The position numbers were made by a program, and so were the translations under genes. A stretch of 57,792 nucleotides of DNA, taken from positions 1 to 57,792 of the forward strand of contig JAOACP010000011.1 of assembly GCA_026417795.1 (NCBI GenBank), read 5' to 3'. The notes under the pieces were generated by a model. The model saw only the letters and a program-made list of their open reading frames with translations. It made no database searches and was not told the DNA's origin. Within the stretch, counting starts at the first letter, position 1. Each line of letters starts with the position of its first letter. Source of the DNA: Thermanaerothrix sp. (GTDB taxonomy: Bacteria > Synergistota > Synergistia > Synergistales > Synergistaceae). Positions 27,096-35,652 of the stretch are shown one piece after another.

Positions 27096-27374
27096 CTAGC
27101 AGGTTACAACGTTTACAAACTTGCGATCCGCCTTGGTCTGGAATTTCACCACGCCGTCCTTCAGCGCAAAAAGGGTATCGTCCTTACCCCTGCCAACGTT
27201 AAGCCCAGGACGATACTTGGTCCCCCTCTGGCGCACGATTATGGTTCCGGCCTTGACCGCCTCACCATCGGTTCTCTTGAGACCAAGGTACTTAGGGTTG
27301 CTATCCCTTCCGTTCGAGCTGCTGCCTTGCCCCTTCTTGTGGGCAAAGAACTGGATATCAAAAACGAAGATCAT
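27096..27374 (-). CDS. rpmA: 50S ribosomal protein L27 with cleavable N-terminal extension
   Basis: L27 reaches into the peptidyl-transferase centre through its N-terminus. This copy begins [10 protein letters not shown] before AHKKGQGSS, matching the Firmicute/Fusobacteria form whose leader (xLxLQFF|A) is removed by protease Prp. The prp gene is immediately upstream and overlaps by 17 bases. The body ([39 protein letters not shown]) is canonical. The start has GGAGGTGGAG upstream. Failure to process would be expected to impair the ribosome, as shown in Staphylococcus. Confidence 0.97.
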   Translation of the reverse strand: MIFVFDIQFFAHKKGQGSSSNGRDSNPKYLGLKRTDGEAVKAGTIIVRQRGTKYRPGLNVGRGKDDTLFALKDGVVKFQTKADRKFVNVVTC

Positions 27375-27699
27375 TTCGCTCCACCTCCGAAACGACTATG
27401 TGCTTAGGATACGAGGACGCCAAAGACTTTAGCGACAACCTCACCGTCTCCACCAAAACCCGCCAACCGTCACCCTCCAGGCGTCCCCAGATCATCCGCC
27501 TAAGTGGCTTGTCGGGATCCACCTCAAAATCAAGGTCCCTGACTCCAACGACTTGGGTTATCCCCAACTCCAAAGCCTGAAGCAAGGTGGAAACAGCGGC
27601 GCACACCACATCCTCTCCTCTTGATGCGGCCCCTGAATGTCCAACCGCCTCAAAACCCACCGCCAAACCGCTATCGAAAAAGAACGTGACCCTGGTCAT
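27358..27699 (-). CDS. prp: Ribosomal-processing cysteine protease Prp
   Basis: Small (113 residues) cysteine protease that trims the N-terminus of L27. The catalytic His/Cys pair is His21 (AVGHSG) and Cys33 (DVVCAAVST), the same 12-residue spacing as in S. aureus Prp (His22/Cys34). The rest of the family pattern is present: an early strand with FFDS and a later [19 protein letters not shown] helix. It lies between rplU and rpmA, its standard place. There is no strong SD in front of the ATG, so expression probably depends on translation of rplU mRNA. Confidence 0.93.
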   Translation of the reverse strand: MTRVTFFFDSGLAVGFEAVGHSGAASRGEDVVCAAVSTLLQALELGITQVVGVRDLDFEVDPDKPLRRMIWGRLEGDGWRVLVETVRLSLKSLASSYPKHIVVSEVERNDLRF

Positions 27700-27750
27700 T
27701 TGGCCTAAGCCTAGATAAACCCAAGGCCCACTCGCCCCTTGAACTCAGGG

Positions 27751-28062
27751 CTAGAGGGTGATATCTTCCACCAGAAGGTCGGTGTAGGGCTGCCGATGCC
27801 CCCTGAATCGCCTATAGTTCTTCTTCCGGCGATACTTAAAAACTATTACCTTATCCTCCTTGCCGTGCTCCAAAACCTTGGCCGTCACCTTGGCCCCATC
27901 AACGTAAGGGCTGCCAATCACGACAGAATCATCCTTGGACACGAAGAGCACTTTGTCAAGGCACACGGAAGCCCCCGCCTCCGCCTTTAGGAGCTCAACC
28001 CTTATCCTGTCTCCCTGCTTTACCCTGTACTGCTTGCCGCCGGTCTCCACTATTGCGTACAT
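27751..28062 (-). CDS. rplU: 50S ribosomal protein L21
   Basis: Large-subunit protein binding 23S rRNA domain I. The 103 residues match the family throughout: [18 protein letters not shown] at the start, the [20 protein letters not shown] basic block and a short C-terminus. The ATG has AAAGGAGAGG upstream. First gene of a seven-gene operon, with its own promoter 78-106 bases upstream overlapping the recN stop. Confidence 0.98.
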   Translation of the reverse strand: MYAIVETGGKQYRVKQGDRIRVELLKAEAGASVCLDKVLFVSKDDSVVIGSPYVDGAKVTAKVLEHGKEDKVIVFKYRRKKNYRRFRGHRQPYTDLLVEDITL

Positions 28063-28086
28063 TTACACCTCTCCTTTCGCTGTGAC

Positions 28087-28115
28087 TCGGGTGAGCAAAG
28101 CTACTTTAAACCCGA
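28087..28115 (-). promoter_or_regulatory. Hairpin in the rplU 5' leader
   Basis: In the ~70-base untranslated leader, ACCCGA (28110-28115, plus-strand notation) pairs with TCGGGT (28087-28092), and the enclosed segment contains a further AAAG/CTTT pairing. L21 leaders with autoregulatory structure are known in Firmicutes. I cannot match this one to that motif by eye. Confidence 0.3.
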
Positions 28116-28139
28116 CCCAGGCGATATTAGCGCCAAAGA

Positions 28140-28168
28140 ATTCTACACTTTAGCCCCAAATTAGTCAA
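28140..28168 (-). promoter_or_regulatory. Sigma-70 promoter of the rplU operon
   Basis: Minus strand: TTGACT (28163-28168), a 17-base spacer and TAGAAT (28140-28145). Both boxes are 5/6 matches at optimal spacing. The -35 overlaps the recN stop codon (28161-28163), so the promoter is tucked against the end of the upstream operon. Confidence 0.8.
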
Positions 28169-29792
28169 CTTTTGCAACGGGTCCACCGTACTTCTCTATA
28201 AGGAACCTGGCGTGCCTTAGGGCATCTTCGTGGGCTTCCCCTGAGAGCATTCGAGCTATTTCGGCCACCCGGTCTTCTTCGGAAACCTCTATAACCTCGG
28301 TCAGATCCTCTCTCCTCTTGACCACCAGGTGTTGATCTCCCATGGCGGCCAGCGTAGCTTCATGGGTTATCAATATGACTTGGCTGGCATTGGATAGTTC
28401 TTTTAGCTTTAACCCAGCTAAAAGCGCGGACTTACCGCCAAGTCCCGCTTCCACCTCGTCGAATACGATGCACTCCGGAGACCAACGTCCCTTCATGGCA
28501 CACTGAATGGCGAGCAATATGCGGCTGAGCTCCCCACCGGATGCCCTCTTAGATATGGGATATAGATCCGAGCCTTCGGCGCCCATTAGGAAAAGCACCC
28601 TGTCGGCCCCCAATGGGCCTATCTTTTTAAGCGGTTCTGTGGAGACGCTGAACATGACGCCCTCCATGCCCAGATCCTCAAGGTTTAGCGATACTTCTCT
28701 GCTAAATGATTCCGCCAGCGAAGCCCTCGTGTTTCTAAGTTTCATGGCGGTTTCATAGGCCCTTTTTTTGAGGGCCGCAACCCGTTCCCTTAGGGACTTC
28801 AGTCTAGATTCTGCCTCTATCAACCACTGGGATCGATGTTCCACTTCGCTTAAGAAGTTAACTACATCTTGGTCGTCATCCAGATGAAGTTTTCGCATAA
28901 GCCTCTTTAGTGTTCCAAGTTTATCTTCCAGCTCCCCTGCCTTAGCTTCCATTTCATCAACGCTGCTAAGGCCTTCCCAGGTTTTAAGACCCGCTATGGC
29001 GCCTCTTAACGCGTCCAATGCCTCAGAAAGCCTCCTGGTAACCTCATCTTTTTTGTCGGAACCTGGAAGCCTCAATGACAGGGAGCCCAATGCGTCGTTT
29101 ATAATGTCCGTTGCGGAGCCGTCCCGATGATGGAGCATATCCAGGGCTTCTTCCACCGCTCTTAGCTCCTGCATCGAACGCCTTATTTGCTCCGCTTCCG
29201 TTTCCCAGATCTTGGCACATCCTGGGAAGGGATTTAACCCTCTTAACTCTGCGACCAAAGGTTCCATTATGGCTTGGTCCCTTTGGTACCTGTCAAAGTC
29301 CCTTTTTAACCGCTCAAACTCTAATGCGGCGTCCCTGGCATCTCCGTAAGCGGATCTCATTTGATCCCTAAGGGATCTAACGGCAGAGCCACCGAATGAG
29401 TCGAGTATCTCCATGAACGCATCCTCATCCAAAAGACACAGGTGGGAAAACTGACTTTGTATTTGAATTCTGTTGTCCAGCGTTAAAATGAGATCCGATA
29501 GGTTAACCTGCTCTCCTCCCATGAAAATTCTATTCTTGCCCTCGGAAGATATTATCCTTCTGATATTGATGACGCCGCCCTGAAAGGAAAACTCCGCATT
29601 GACCTCTCCACTGACGCTGGAAGATCTTATTAGGGCATTGTTTGACCGCTTCCCCGCCGCCAGCTCAAGAGAGCGGACAAGGCTGCTCTTCCCAGATCCG
29701 CTCTCCCCGGTTATCACCACGAACCTGCCGTTTATCTTTAAATCTGCGGAAGCTATCCCACATATGTTGCGTACCGCTAGCCGCCTTAACAA
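28161..29792 (-). CDS. recN: DNA repair protein RecN
   Basis: SMC-like ATPase that acts early at double-strand breaks. Walker A GESGSGKS (29-36), a central coiled-coil (~130-350, rich in Glu/Arg/Leu), the ABC signature SGGELSRI and Walker B CIVFDEVEAGLGG are all visible, followed by VILITHEATLAAMGD. At 543 residues it is near family length. The TTG 29792 start lies on the nadK stop (TTGTTAA) with GGGGGAGATG upstream. Last gene of the xseB-ispA-dxs-tlyA-nadK-recN operon. Confidence 0.96.
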   Translation of the reverse strand: MLRRLAVRNICGIASADLKINGRFVVITGESGSGKSSLVRSLELAAGKRSNNALIRSSSVSGEVNAEFSFQGGVINIRRIISSEGKNRIFMGGEQVNLSDLILTLDNRIQIQSQFSHLCLLDEDAFMEILDSFGGSAVRSLRDQMRSAYGDARDAALEFERLKRDFDRYQRDQAIMEPLVAELRGLNPFPGCAKIWETEAEQIRRSMQELRAVEEALDMLHHRDGSATDIINDALGSLSLRLPGSDKKDEVTRRLSEALDALRGAIAGLKTWEGLSSVDEMEAKAGELEDKLGTLKRLMRKLHLDDDQDVVNFLSEVEHRSQWLIEAESRLKSLRERVAALKKRAYETAMKLRNTRASLAESFSREVSLNLEDLGMEGVMFSVSTEPLKKIGPLGADRVLFLMGAEGSDLYPISKRASGGELSRILLAIQCAMKGRWSPECIVFDEVEAGLGGKSALLAGLKLKELSNASQVILITHEATLAAMGDQHLVVKRREDLTEVIEVSEEDRVAEIARMLSGEAHEDALRHARFLIEKYGGPVAKVD

Positions 29793-30670
29793 GACTCATC
29801 TCCCCCGGGATCAAATGCGCACCTGCCCCACCGAAGCTTGTCGCGTAATAACGAATAGTAGCTTCGATCGGGAAGGGATATGGTATAGACCTTCAGGTCT
29901 TCGCATATAGACACCTCTATCCTGTCACGCCCTTGAAGCCTATAACCTAGCTGTCCATCCTGGGTGAGCAGGACTTCCCTCTCCTCGCAAAAAGGAGTTA
30001 TCGTGGCTCTGTCTTGGGAACCCAGCACTATTGGCCTAGAGTACAGCGTATGAGCACAGATAGGGGCAAGTATCATGCATGATAAATGGGGAGGTACTAT
30101 AGGACCTCCCGCTGACAGGGAATAAGCGGTAGATCCGGTGGGGGTTGACGCTATGAATCCGTCACAGGGGAACAACCCCACCATCTCGCCGTTTATGGAT
30201 AGTTCCAGATCTATTGATCTCGCGAACGACCCCTTGGTGACCACCAAGTCGTTCAAGGCAAAAAGCTCATGAACTTCCTCCCCCTCACGAATGACTATGC
30301 CCCTCAAGCAGTCCCTCGTCTGTAGTGTATATCTGCCATCTAGTATGGAAGACAGATCCTCCTCAGCGCTAAGAGGGCTGCCTATTGCAAGAAAGCCCAA
30401 GCGCCCAACGTTTATGCCGTAAAGGGGTATCTCTCGTCCCAACGTATACCTGGCGGCCCTAAGAAACGTACCGTCCCCGCCTATTACTACCACCAGCTTG
30501 GCCCTACCAAGGAATTCTTCGTCAAATGAGGCCTCTATCCCTAGAACCTTGGCTTCCTCCGAGGGAACAAGCACTTCTATCCCTCTTTTTTGGCACCAAC
30601 CGAGTATCCGCTGGGCGATTCTCAGCGCGGAAGCCTTGCTGGTGTTAAACAGCAGCCCCACCACGCTCAT
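29786..30670 (-). CDS. nadK: NAD kinase
   Basis: Phosphorylates NAD to NADP. The GGDGT motif (64-68), NVGRLGFLA, the ALNDLVV segment, and STPTGSTAYSLSAGGPIV are all intact. The C-terminal part after ~270 is slightly extended (SLLRDKLRWGRCAFDPGGDESC). The ATG overlaps the tlyA stop as ATGA. The neighbour order tlyA-nadK-recN is typical of Firmicutes and relatives; no argR lies between them, unlike in Bacillus. Confidence 0.96.
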   Translation of the reverse strand: MSVVGLLFNTSKASALRIAQRILGWCQKRGIEVLVPSEEAKVLGIEASFDEEFLGRAKLVVVIGGDGTFLRAARYTLGREIPLYGINVGRLGFLAIGSPLSAEEDLSSILDGRYTLQTRDCLRGIVIREGEEVHELFALNDLVVTKGSFARSIDLELSINGEMVGLFPCDGFIASTPTGSTAYSLSAGGPIVPPHLSCMILAPICAHTLYSRPIVLGSQDRATITPFCEEREVLLTQDGQLGYRLQGRDRIEVSICEDLKVYTISLPDRSYYSLLRDKLRWGRCAFDPGGDESC

Positions 30671-31482
30671 CGGACATCACGGTGGGCCACAAAGACCACC
30701 TCGTCAACATCCAGCGGCGCATAATCTACTCCCCCGCGGGCTACCGCGTGGATGAGGAACTCTATGTTACCCTCCGGGCCCTTTATGGGGGAATGGGTCA
30801 TACCTACCACCCCCCATTGAGTGTTGTCGTTGATAAAAGCGGCCATCTCTGACAGGACCTCTTTGTGCAGCTCAGGGTCCCTTACTACCCCCCTCTTACC
30901 AACTCTTTCCCGCCCCACTTCAAACTGAGGCTTTACCAGCGCTATTACGTGACCCATGGGGTCCATAACGGAAAAAAGACTCGGGAGGATCAACTTCAAG
31001 GAGATGAAGGACACATCACAAACCCCGAGTCCGCATGGCTCCGGTATTATCTCCCTAGACAAGGACCTTGCGTTAGTCCTTTCCAGAACCACCACCCCTG
31101 GATGATTCCTTAGGGACCACGCCAATTGGCCGTATCCTACGTCTACGGAATATACCCTTGTGGCCCCTCGCTTAAGCAGAACTTGTGTAAATCCTCCCGT
31201 GGAGGCTCCCACATCAACGCATACCAGATTAAACGGGCTAACCTTAAAGACATCTAATCCCCTCAAAAGCTTGAAAGCCCCACGACTTACCCACTTCTCC
31301 CCCTCTGAATCTCTCAGGACATCAATTTTTGATGTCATAAGAACCATGCAAGAGGGTTTAGAGACGACCATGCCTTCAACCCTTACAGCTCCGGCTTCCA
31401 CCAACCCCTTGGCTTCCTCCCTGGATTTGGCAATCCCAAGCTTCACCAAAAGGGAGTCCAATCTAATCCTATGAGATTTCAT
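30667..31482 (-). CDS. tlyA: TlyA-family rRNA methyltransferase
   Basis: S4-FtsJ protein. An N-terminal S4 RNA-binding domain (RLDSLLVKLGIAKSREEAKG) is followed by an SAM-dependent FtsJ-like domain (VDVGASTGGFTQVLLKRGA). TlyA of Mycobacterium 2'-O-methylates 16S and 23S rRNA and confers capreomycin sensitivity. The later CDVSFISLKLILPSL and VKPQFEVGRERVGKRGVVRD blocks are canonical. The start overlaps the end of dxs by 14 bases. The exact rRNA targets here are inferred from the family. Confidence 0.92.
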   Translation of the reverse strand: MKSHRIRLDSLLVKLGIAKSREEAKGLVEAGAVRVEGMVVSKPSCMVLMTSKIDVLRDSEGEKWVSRGAFKLLRGLDVFKVSPFNLVCVDVGASTGGFTQVLLKRGATRVYSVDVGYGQLAWSLRNHPGVVVLERTNARSLSREIIPEPCGLGVCDVSFISLKLILPSLFSVMDPMGHVIALVKPQFEVGRERVGKRGVVRDPELHKEVLSEMAAFINDNTQWGVVGMTHSPIKGPEGNIEFLIHAVARGGVDYAPLDVDEVVFVAHRDVR

Positions 31483-33349
31483 CTAACATTTGGACTACCC
31501 CATGGGGGGTTAGCCCCTCCTCCTCCAGCTGTTGTTGTCTTTTAGCGTGAGGCACGAATCTATCCGACACACCAATGGTTAGCACCTTGCATTGAATGCC
31601 AAACTCCGAGCTTAGACAGCATATGGTCTCCCCAATGCCGCCTAACCTGTAGCCTTCCTCCGCTATCACCATGACGTCATGTCTCGATAAAGCGTCTATT
31701 ATACCCTGGCGATCCATTGGCTTAAGAAATCTTAGATCTAATACAGAGGGCTCCAGCCCCCTTGCCCTCAGGATTTCCGCTGCCCCTTCCATTATTGGCA
31801 CGGTACTTCCGTATCCTGCAAGGCATATACCCTTGCCATTTCTTATGATCTCCAGCTTTCCCCAGGGAGCAACCGCACGGTCCATGTTTTTAGCCACACC
31901 CTTGGGATACCTTATGAGAGCTGGACCTGGATGTTTAAGCCACCCTGTCATCATGAACCTTAGATCCGCGCCGTCTCTTGGGGCCATGAGGGTTAGATTT
32001 GGTATGCATTTACCCCAAGTGACGTCTAAAAGCCCATGATGGGTCTCCCCATCCTCCCCAACTAGGCCAGCCCTATCAACACAAAGCAACACCGGCAGTC
32101 CCTGAAGGCACACATCGTGAACCAACTGGTCCATCGCCCGCTGAAGAAACGTGGAATATATGAAAACCACGGGCATCATGCCTTCTGCGGCCATCCCAGC
32201 GGCAAAGGTTATAAGATGTGACTCCGCTATGCCAACGTCAAAAAAACGATCTGGGAAGGAGTCTGCAAAGGCACCTAGCTTGCTGCCCTCCTTCATTGCG
32301 GCGGTTGAACACACCACCCGTGGATCTTTGGCTGCCATATCCTCAGCGATGGAAGCCGCAAGGGAACTCCAATCCTGGGTTTTGACATCCACAGCCCTAT
32401 CTTCCTTCACAGAGGTTGACGGGGATACCCCATGAAAGGCCGTGGGCGATATCTCAGCCCTTTTGTACCCTCTACCCTTCTTGGTGATAACGTGAATCAG
32501 AACCGATTCGGGGTACTCTTTGGCCAAGGAGAATATCCTGTCCATCTCCTCTACGCTGTGTCCGTCGAAGGGCCCCCAGTAAGTTATGTCCATCTCTTCG
32601 AATATATTAGGAGGAAGAAGTATGGACTTAAGCTTGCCCTTCCAAAGTCCAATCAAATCCTCCAGCCTTCTGCCCCCCTGAGCCTCTCTAAGGGCGCTTT
32701 TTATCCTTTGCTTAATGTCTTGATAAGTGCTGCTCGCGGACAGCCTGGCTAGGTGCTCTGCCATGCCGCCAACCCTTGGGCTTATGGACATCTTGTTGTC
32801 ATTTAAAATTATTATAATTTTACTGACAAGCGGGGTAACGTTGTTCAAGCCTTCGAATGCCAATCCGTTGATCAAAGCCCCATCGCCTATCACCGCCACC
32901 ACGTGCCCTTTTATGCCCAGTGACTCCCTGGCTTTTGCCATGCCCAAGGCAGCAGATATCGACGTGCTGCTGTGCCCCACGTCAAAGGCATCGTAAGGGC
33001 TCTCCTTGCGGCGAGGGAAACCAGCGATGCCGTCTTTTTGTCGCAGGGTTTGAAATGCATCACGACGGTCGGTGAGTATTTTATAGGCGTAGGCCTGATG
33101 TCCAACGTCAAAGATTATCTTGTCCTCCGGAGGGGAGAAAGACCTCAAAAGAGAGACTATAAGCTCAACTGCCCCAAGAGAAGAAGCCAAGTGCCCTCCG
33201 TTGCTAAGGGTAACCTGGCATATGAGATCCCTCACCTCGCTGCACAGCGTTTCCACCTGTGATCTGTTTAGCCCCTTGAGCTCCCAGGGGCCCTTAAGAT
33301 TCCACAGTATTCCTTCCTCATCCCCGCTTATGTGGCCGAATGAGTTCAT
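31469..33349 (-). CDS. dxs: 1-deoxy-D-xylulose-5-phosphate synthase
   Basis: TPP-dependent entry enzyme of the MEP isoprenoid pathway. Visible: the FDVGHQAYAYKILTDRR block, VGHSSTSISAALGMA, the TPP motif GDGALINGLAFEGLNN with NDNKMSIS, and the C-terminal transketolase parts GIAESHLITFAAGMA, CVDRAGLVGEDGETHHG and VIAEEGYRLGG. ATG 33349 overlaps the ispA stop (ATGA) and has GGAGG 5 bases upstream; a GTG 12 bases earlier is the alternative. It lies directly downstream of ispA, so one transcript makes precursor and prenyl chain. Confidence 0.96.
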   Translation of the reverse strand: MNSFGHISGDEEGILWNLKGPWELKGLNRSQVETLCSEVRDLICQVTLSNGGHLASSLGAVELIVSLLRSFSPPEDKIIFDVGHQAYAYKILTDRRDAFQTLRQKDGIAGFPRRKESPYDAFDVGHSSTSISAALGMAKARESLGIKGHVVAVIGDGALINGLAFEGLNNVTPLVSKIIIILNDNKMSISPRVGGMAEHLARLSASSTYQDIKQRIKSALREAQGGRRLEDLIGLWKGKLKSILLPPNIFEEMDITYWGPFDGHSVEEMDRIFSLAKEYPESVLIHVITKKGRGYKRAEISPTAFHGVSPSTSVKEDRAVDVKTQDWSSLAASIAEDMAAKDPRVVCSTAAMKEGSKLGAFADSFPDRFFDVGIAESHLITFAAGMAAEGMMPVVFIYSTFLQRAMDQLVHDVCLQGLPVLLCVDRAGLVGEDGETHHGLLDVTWGKCIPNLTLMAPRDGADLRFMMTGWLKHPGPALIRYPKGVAKNMDRAVAPWGKLEIIRNGKGICLAGYGSTVPIMEGAAEILRARGLEPSVLDLRFLKPMDRQGIIDALSRHDVMVIAEEGYRLGGIGETICCLSSEFGIQCKVLTIGVSDRFVPHAKRQQQLEEEGLTPHGVVQMLDEIS

Positions 33350-34284
33350 CGCGTCCTCCACATCAGTTTTTCAACCAGCAAATTGAACGCTGCAGAACAA
33401 GGAAGATTTGTCGCCCACTCCTTGGCGTTGCTGGATAAATCAGCCAGGATCCTTCTTGCTCCCTCAATCCCGTGCACCGATACAAAGGTGGTCTTACCCT
33501 GAGCCTGGTCCTTACCTGCGGTTTTGCCTAGGTCCTCGCTTTTCCCTGTTACGTCCAATATGTCATCTGCCACCTGGAATGCTATACCTAAACACATGCC
33601 GTAGTTGCGGATCCTTGCAAGATCTTCCTCTCCTGCACCAGCCAGGATGGCCCCGCTCTCCAGGGCAGAGGATATTAAAACCCCCGTTTTATGACTGGCA
33701 ACCTTGAGGAGCCTATCGCCTGGATCCAGCTTATTTACTTCGGATTCGAAACCCATGTCCATAGATTGCCCCCCGCATATCCCCTCTGGGCCGGTGGCTC
33801 TTGCCAGGCTGGAAATGGCGGTTAATATCAGACTATCTGGGAAGCGGTTTTTCCTTAATCCCTCAATCGCATACTGGAATGCCCAGGCCAACAACGCATC
33901 CCCGGCAAGCAGCGCCAACGCCTCTCCATAGGCCCTGTGATTGGTGGGGCGACCTCTGCGCATGTCATCGTTGTCCATGCAGGGAAGGTCATCGTGGATA
34001 AGGGAGGCGGTATGTATCATCTCGTAAGCCAATGCCATGGGAACGACGGACTTCCATGACCCACCGAAAGCTTCTGACGCGGCTATGCAAAGGATGGGTC
34101 TTAACCTTTTGCCCCCACTAGAAAGGGAGTAATCCATGGAGGACCAGAGGTGGCTTGGCATGGTGTTTGACAGCGAAAATTTAATTTTTCCAATTTCATC
34201 TTCCACCTTATCGCCAACCTGGCGCATGTAAAGGTCAAGATCCTCCATCGATGACACGTCGGTCAATCTGATCACGCTCACCAT
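33346..34284 (-). CDS. ispA: Polyprenyl diphosphate synthase (FPP/GGPP type)
   Basis: Trans-isoprenyl diphosphate synthase. First aspartate-rich motif DDLPCMDND (98-106) and second DDILD (240-244), plus GGKRLRP and HDDLPCMD, are present. The residues before the first motif (YEMIHTASLIHDD) lack large aromatics right at position -5, so the product could be C15 or C20. The neighbours xseB and dxs make farnesyl diphosphate synthase the usual annotation. Length is 312, normal. Confidence 0.93.
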   Translation of the reverse strand: MVSVIRLTDVSSMEDLDLYMRQVGDKVEDEIGKIKFSLSNTMPSHLWSSMDYSLSSGGKRLRPILCIAASEAFGGSWKSVVPMALAYEMIHTASLIHDDLPCMDNDDMRRGRPTNHRAYGEALALLAGDALLAWAFQYAIEGLRKNRFPDSLILTAISSLARATGPEGICGGQSMDMGFESEVNKLDPGDRLLKVASHKTGVLISSALESGAILAGAGEEDLARIRNYGMCLGIAFQVADDILDVTGKSEDLGKTAGKDQAQGKTTFVSVHGIEGARRILADLSSNAKEWATNLPCSAAFNLLVEKLMWRTR

Positions 34285-34310
34285 CTACTCCTCCAAACTG
34301 CAGGTTATGT

Positions 34311-34511
34311 TCATAGGTTTAAGGGCTTCTCCGTTCCATCGTCACCAAGGATTTCTATCCTGCGGCGAGCATCCTCAAGAAACTCAAAACACCTTCTGGC
34401 TATTATAACGCCCTCCTCATAGACTGTGAGGGCCTCCTCAAGGGGAATATCGTCTCTTTCCAGCCTTGCAGCTATTTCCTCCAGCTTTGACATGTCTTCC
34501 GTGAATGACAA
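34311..34511 (-). CDS. xseB: Exodeoxyribonuclease VII small subunit
   Basis: Short helical-hairpin protein that regulates the XseA nuclease. SFTEDMSKLEEIAARLERD, then IPLEEALTVYEEGV and the ARRCFEFLEDARRRIE helix match XseB. The start at TTG 34511 gives 66 residues, short for the family, and is supported by GGGGGTG 6 bases upstream. GTG 34520 is an alternative, and the frame is open to 34601. No xseA lies next to it: the upstream neighbour is the divergent rpmB. Confidence 0.82.
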   Translation of the reverse strand: MSFTEDMSKLEEIAARLERDDIPLEEALTVYEEGVIIARRCFEFLEDARRRIEILGDDGTEKPLNL

Positions 34512-34570
34512 CCACGACACCCCCAAGGTTTTTCTTCGTCTATAAGTTGTTGCTTCGATCCCACGGTCCA

Positions 34571-34579
34571 TGATACAAT
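34571..34579 (+). promoter_or_regulatory. Extended -10 promoter of rpmB
   Basis: TGA followed by TACAAT (34574-34579) forms an extended -10 element. The sequence 18 bases upstream (TTGCTT) is only a weak -35. The predicted start near 34586 leaves a ~35-base leader carrying the GGAGGG SD. Confidence 0.6.
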
Positions 34580-34621
34580 GCTCGAGCTCAGTTGTCGCCA
34601 CAAGCGGAGGGAGGGAAACGA

Positions 34622-34816
34622 ATGTCCAGGATCTGCGATTGCTGCGGGAGGGGGCCTCAGACGGGAAATGCCGTCAGCCACTCTAATCGTCACACCCGCC
34701 GCCGTTGGCTAATCAACTTAAGGACCGTGCGGGTGGACCTGGGGTGCGGTGAAACCCGCCGACTCAAGGTCTGTACCAAGTGTCTCCGTTCCGGTATAGT
34801 TCGCAGGGCCGTCTAG
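34622..34816 (+). CDS. rpmB: 50S ribosomal protein L28, zinc-binding type
   Basis: The 64 residues match L28: [25 protein letters not shown] fragments, then INLRTVRV and a final [12 protein letters not shown]. Two Cys pairs (CDCC and CTKC) indicate the zinc-binding C+ form. ATG 34622 has GGAGGG 7 bases upstream. It is a single-gene unit, divergent from xseB and followed at once by a terminator whose loop contains the stop codon. Confidence 0.97.
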   Translation: MSRICDCCGRGPQTGNAVSHSNRHTRRRWLINLRTVRVDLGCGETRRLKVCTKCLRSGIVRRAV

Positions 34817-34835
34817 AACGGCCCTTTTTCTTTTT
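34805..34835 (+). terminator. Intrinsic terminator of rpmB overlapping its stop codon
   Basis: 8-bp stem AGGGCCGT (34805-34812) / ACGGCCCT (34818-34825) with a 5-base loop CTAGA containing most of the TAG stop, then TTTTCTTTTT. The coding 3' end therefore forms the left arm of the hairpin. The next ~85 bases up to the convergent thiN end show nothing I can support. Confidence 0.9.
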
Positions 34836-34920
34836 ACCCCATTCCTCCCGCCGTATAAGGGTTGATATTCACCCAACATGGCCTCCGCCAAGATCCGTTA
34901 GCCCACCTTCTCCTTAACTG

Positions 34921-35649
34921 TCACCATCTAAGATATACGATCAGGATGCCGGTGCTTAAAGATATCCTGACCTTATCGGATGTGGGTTCGTTGCTTATCG
35001 CAAAGGGCAGAGACTTTTTCAAAAATGCATCATGAAGCTCCCATTTAACTCCACTCTCGCTCACCCCTGAGCAGTCTTCCAAGGGCAGCAGTGATATGTT
35101 TTTGGGTGCACATAACCCCTTGAATTCCAATGAAATGTTGTCATAGTCCTTTAGTATAAATGCCATTTCCCGTTGATCAACCATGCCAACTGGAACGATG
35201 CCTGGGGCATAGCAGAAGCTCATAACGGAGCTTACCAAGTGGTCAAGTCGCCCGCCAAAACAACCGGTCACCAGTACCGGTACATCCTGTGTTGCCGTGC
35301 AGGTCTTGGATATCCTTCCCAATGCCAGTTGGAAGTCCGTGAGATCCTTCTCCGCCGGATGAATCTCCATGGGGATTTGCAGGTTTCGAACCCAGGCCAA
35401 CGCATCCGAACATACGCTGTCCATGTCACCCAAGGCCATGGACGGTTGCCAGTCCACCTTTTTGCAGGATTCTATGCCTTTGTCCACAGCCCAAAGATCC
35501 CATCCCAAATCCTTAAGGTCCCTGAGGAACAAAGGCGATGGCTTTCTTCCGCCTAAGACCATTACTATGCCCCGGGGTGACCTTACATGCTCTTCATTGG
35601 GCAGCATGAGGTTTAGATACAGCCCAGCGGAGGGGAACTTTAAGATCAT
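34921..35649 (-). CDS. thiN: Thiamine pyrophosphokinase
   Basis: Converts thiamine to thiamine diphosphate. TPK-family signatures are GRKPSP near the start of the domain, LGDMDSV, the KDLTDFQLAL segment and GCFGGRLDHLVSS. The C-terminal beta-sandwich ends in short strands (ISLSTGILIVYL). Residues 1-26 are an N-terminal extension before the first Rossmann strand. It starts 4 bases after ftsK, with AGGGGA upstream. The product is the cofactor of Dxs encoded nearby. Confidence 0.9.
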   Translation of the reverse strand: MILKFPSAGLYLNLMLPNEEHVRSPRGIVMVLGGRKPSPLFLRDLKDLGWDLWAVDKGIESCKKVDWQPSMALGDMDSVCSDALAWVRNLQIPMEIHPAEKDLTDFQLALGRISKTCTATQDVPVLVTGCFGGRLDHLVSSVMSFCYAPGIVPVGMVDQREMAFILKDYDNISLEFKGLCAPKNISLLPLEDCSGVSESGVKWELHDAFLKKSLPFAISNEPTSDKVRISLSTGILIVYLRW

Positions 35650-35652
35650 GAT

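Noticed and set aside
26676-27407. 243-residue plus-strand frame across obgE and rpmA
   Set aside because: Spans two well-identified genes on the minus strand and has no promoter or SD.
34826-34920. Gene or RNA between rpmB and thiN
   Set aside because: Under 100 bases of convergent intergenic sequence with no SD, motif or structure beyond the rpmB terminator tail.
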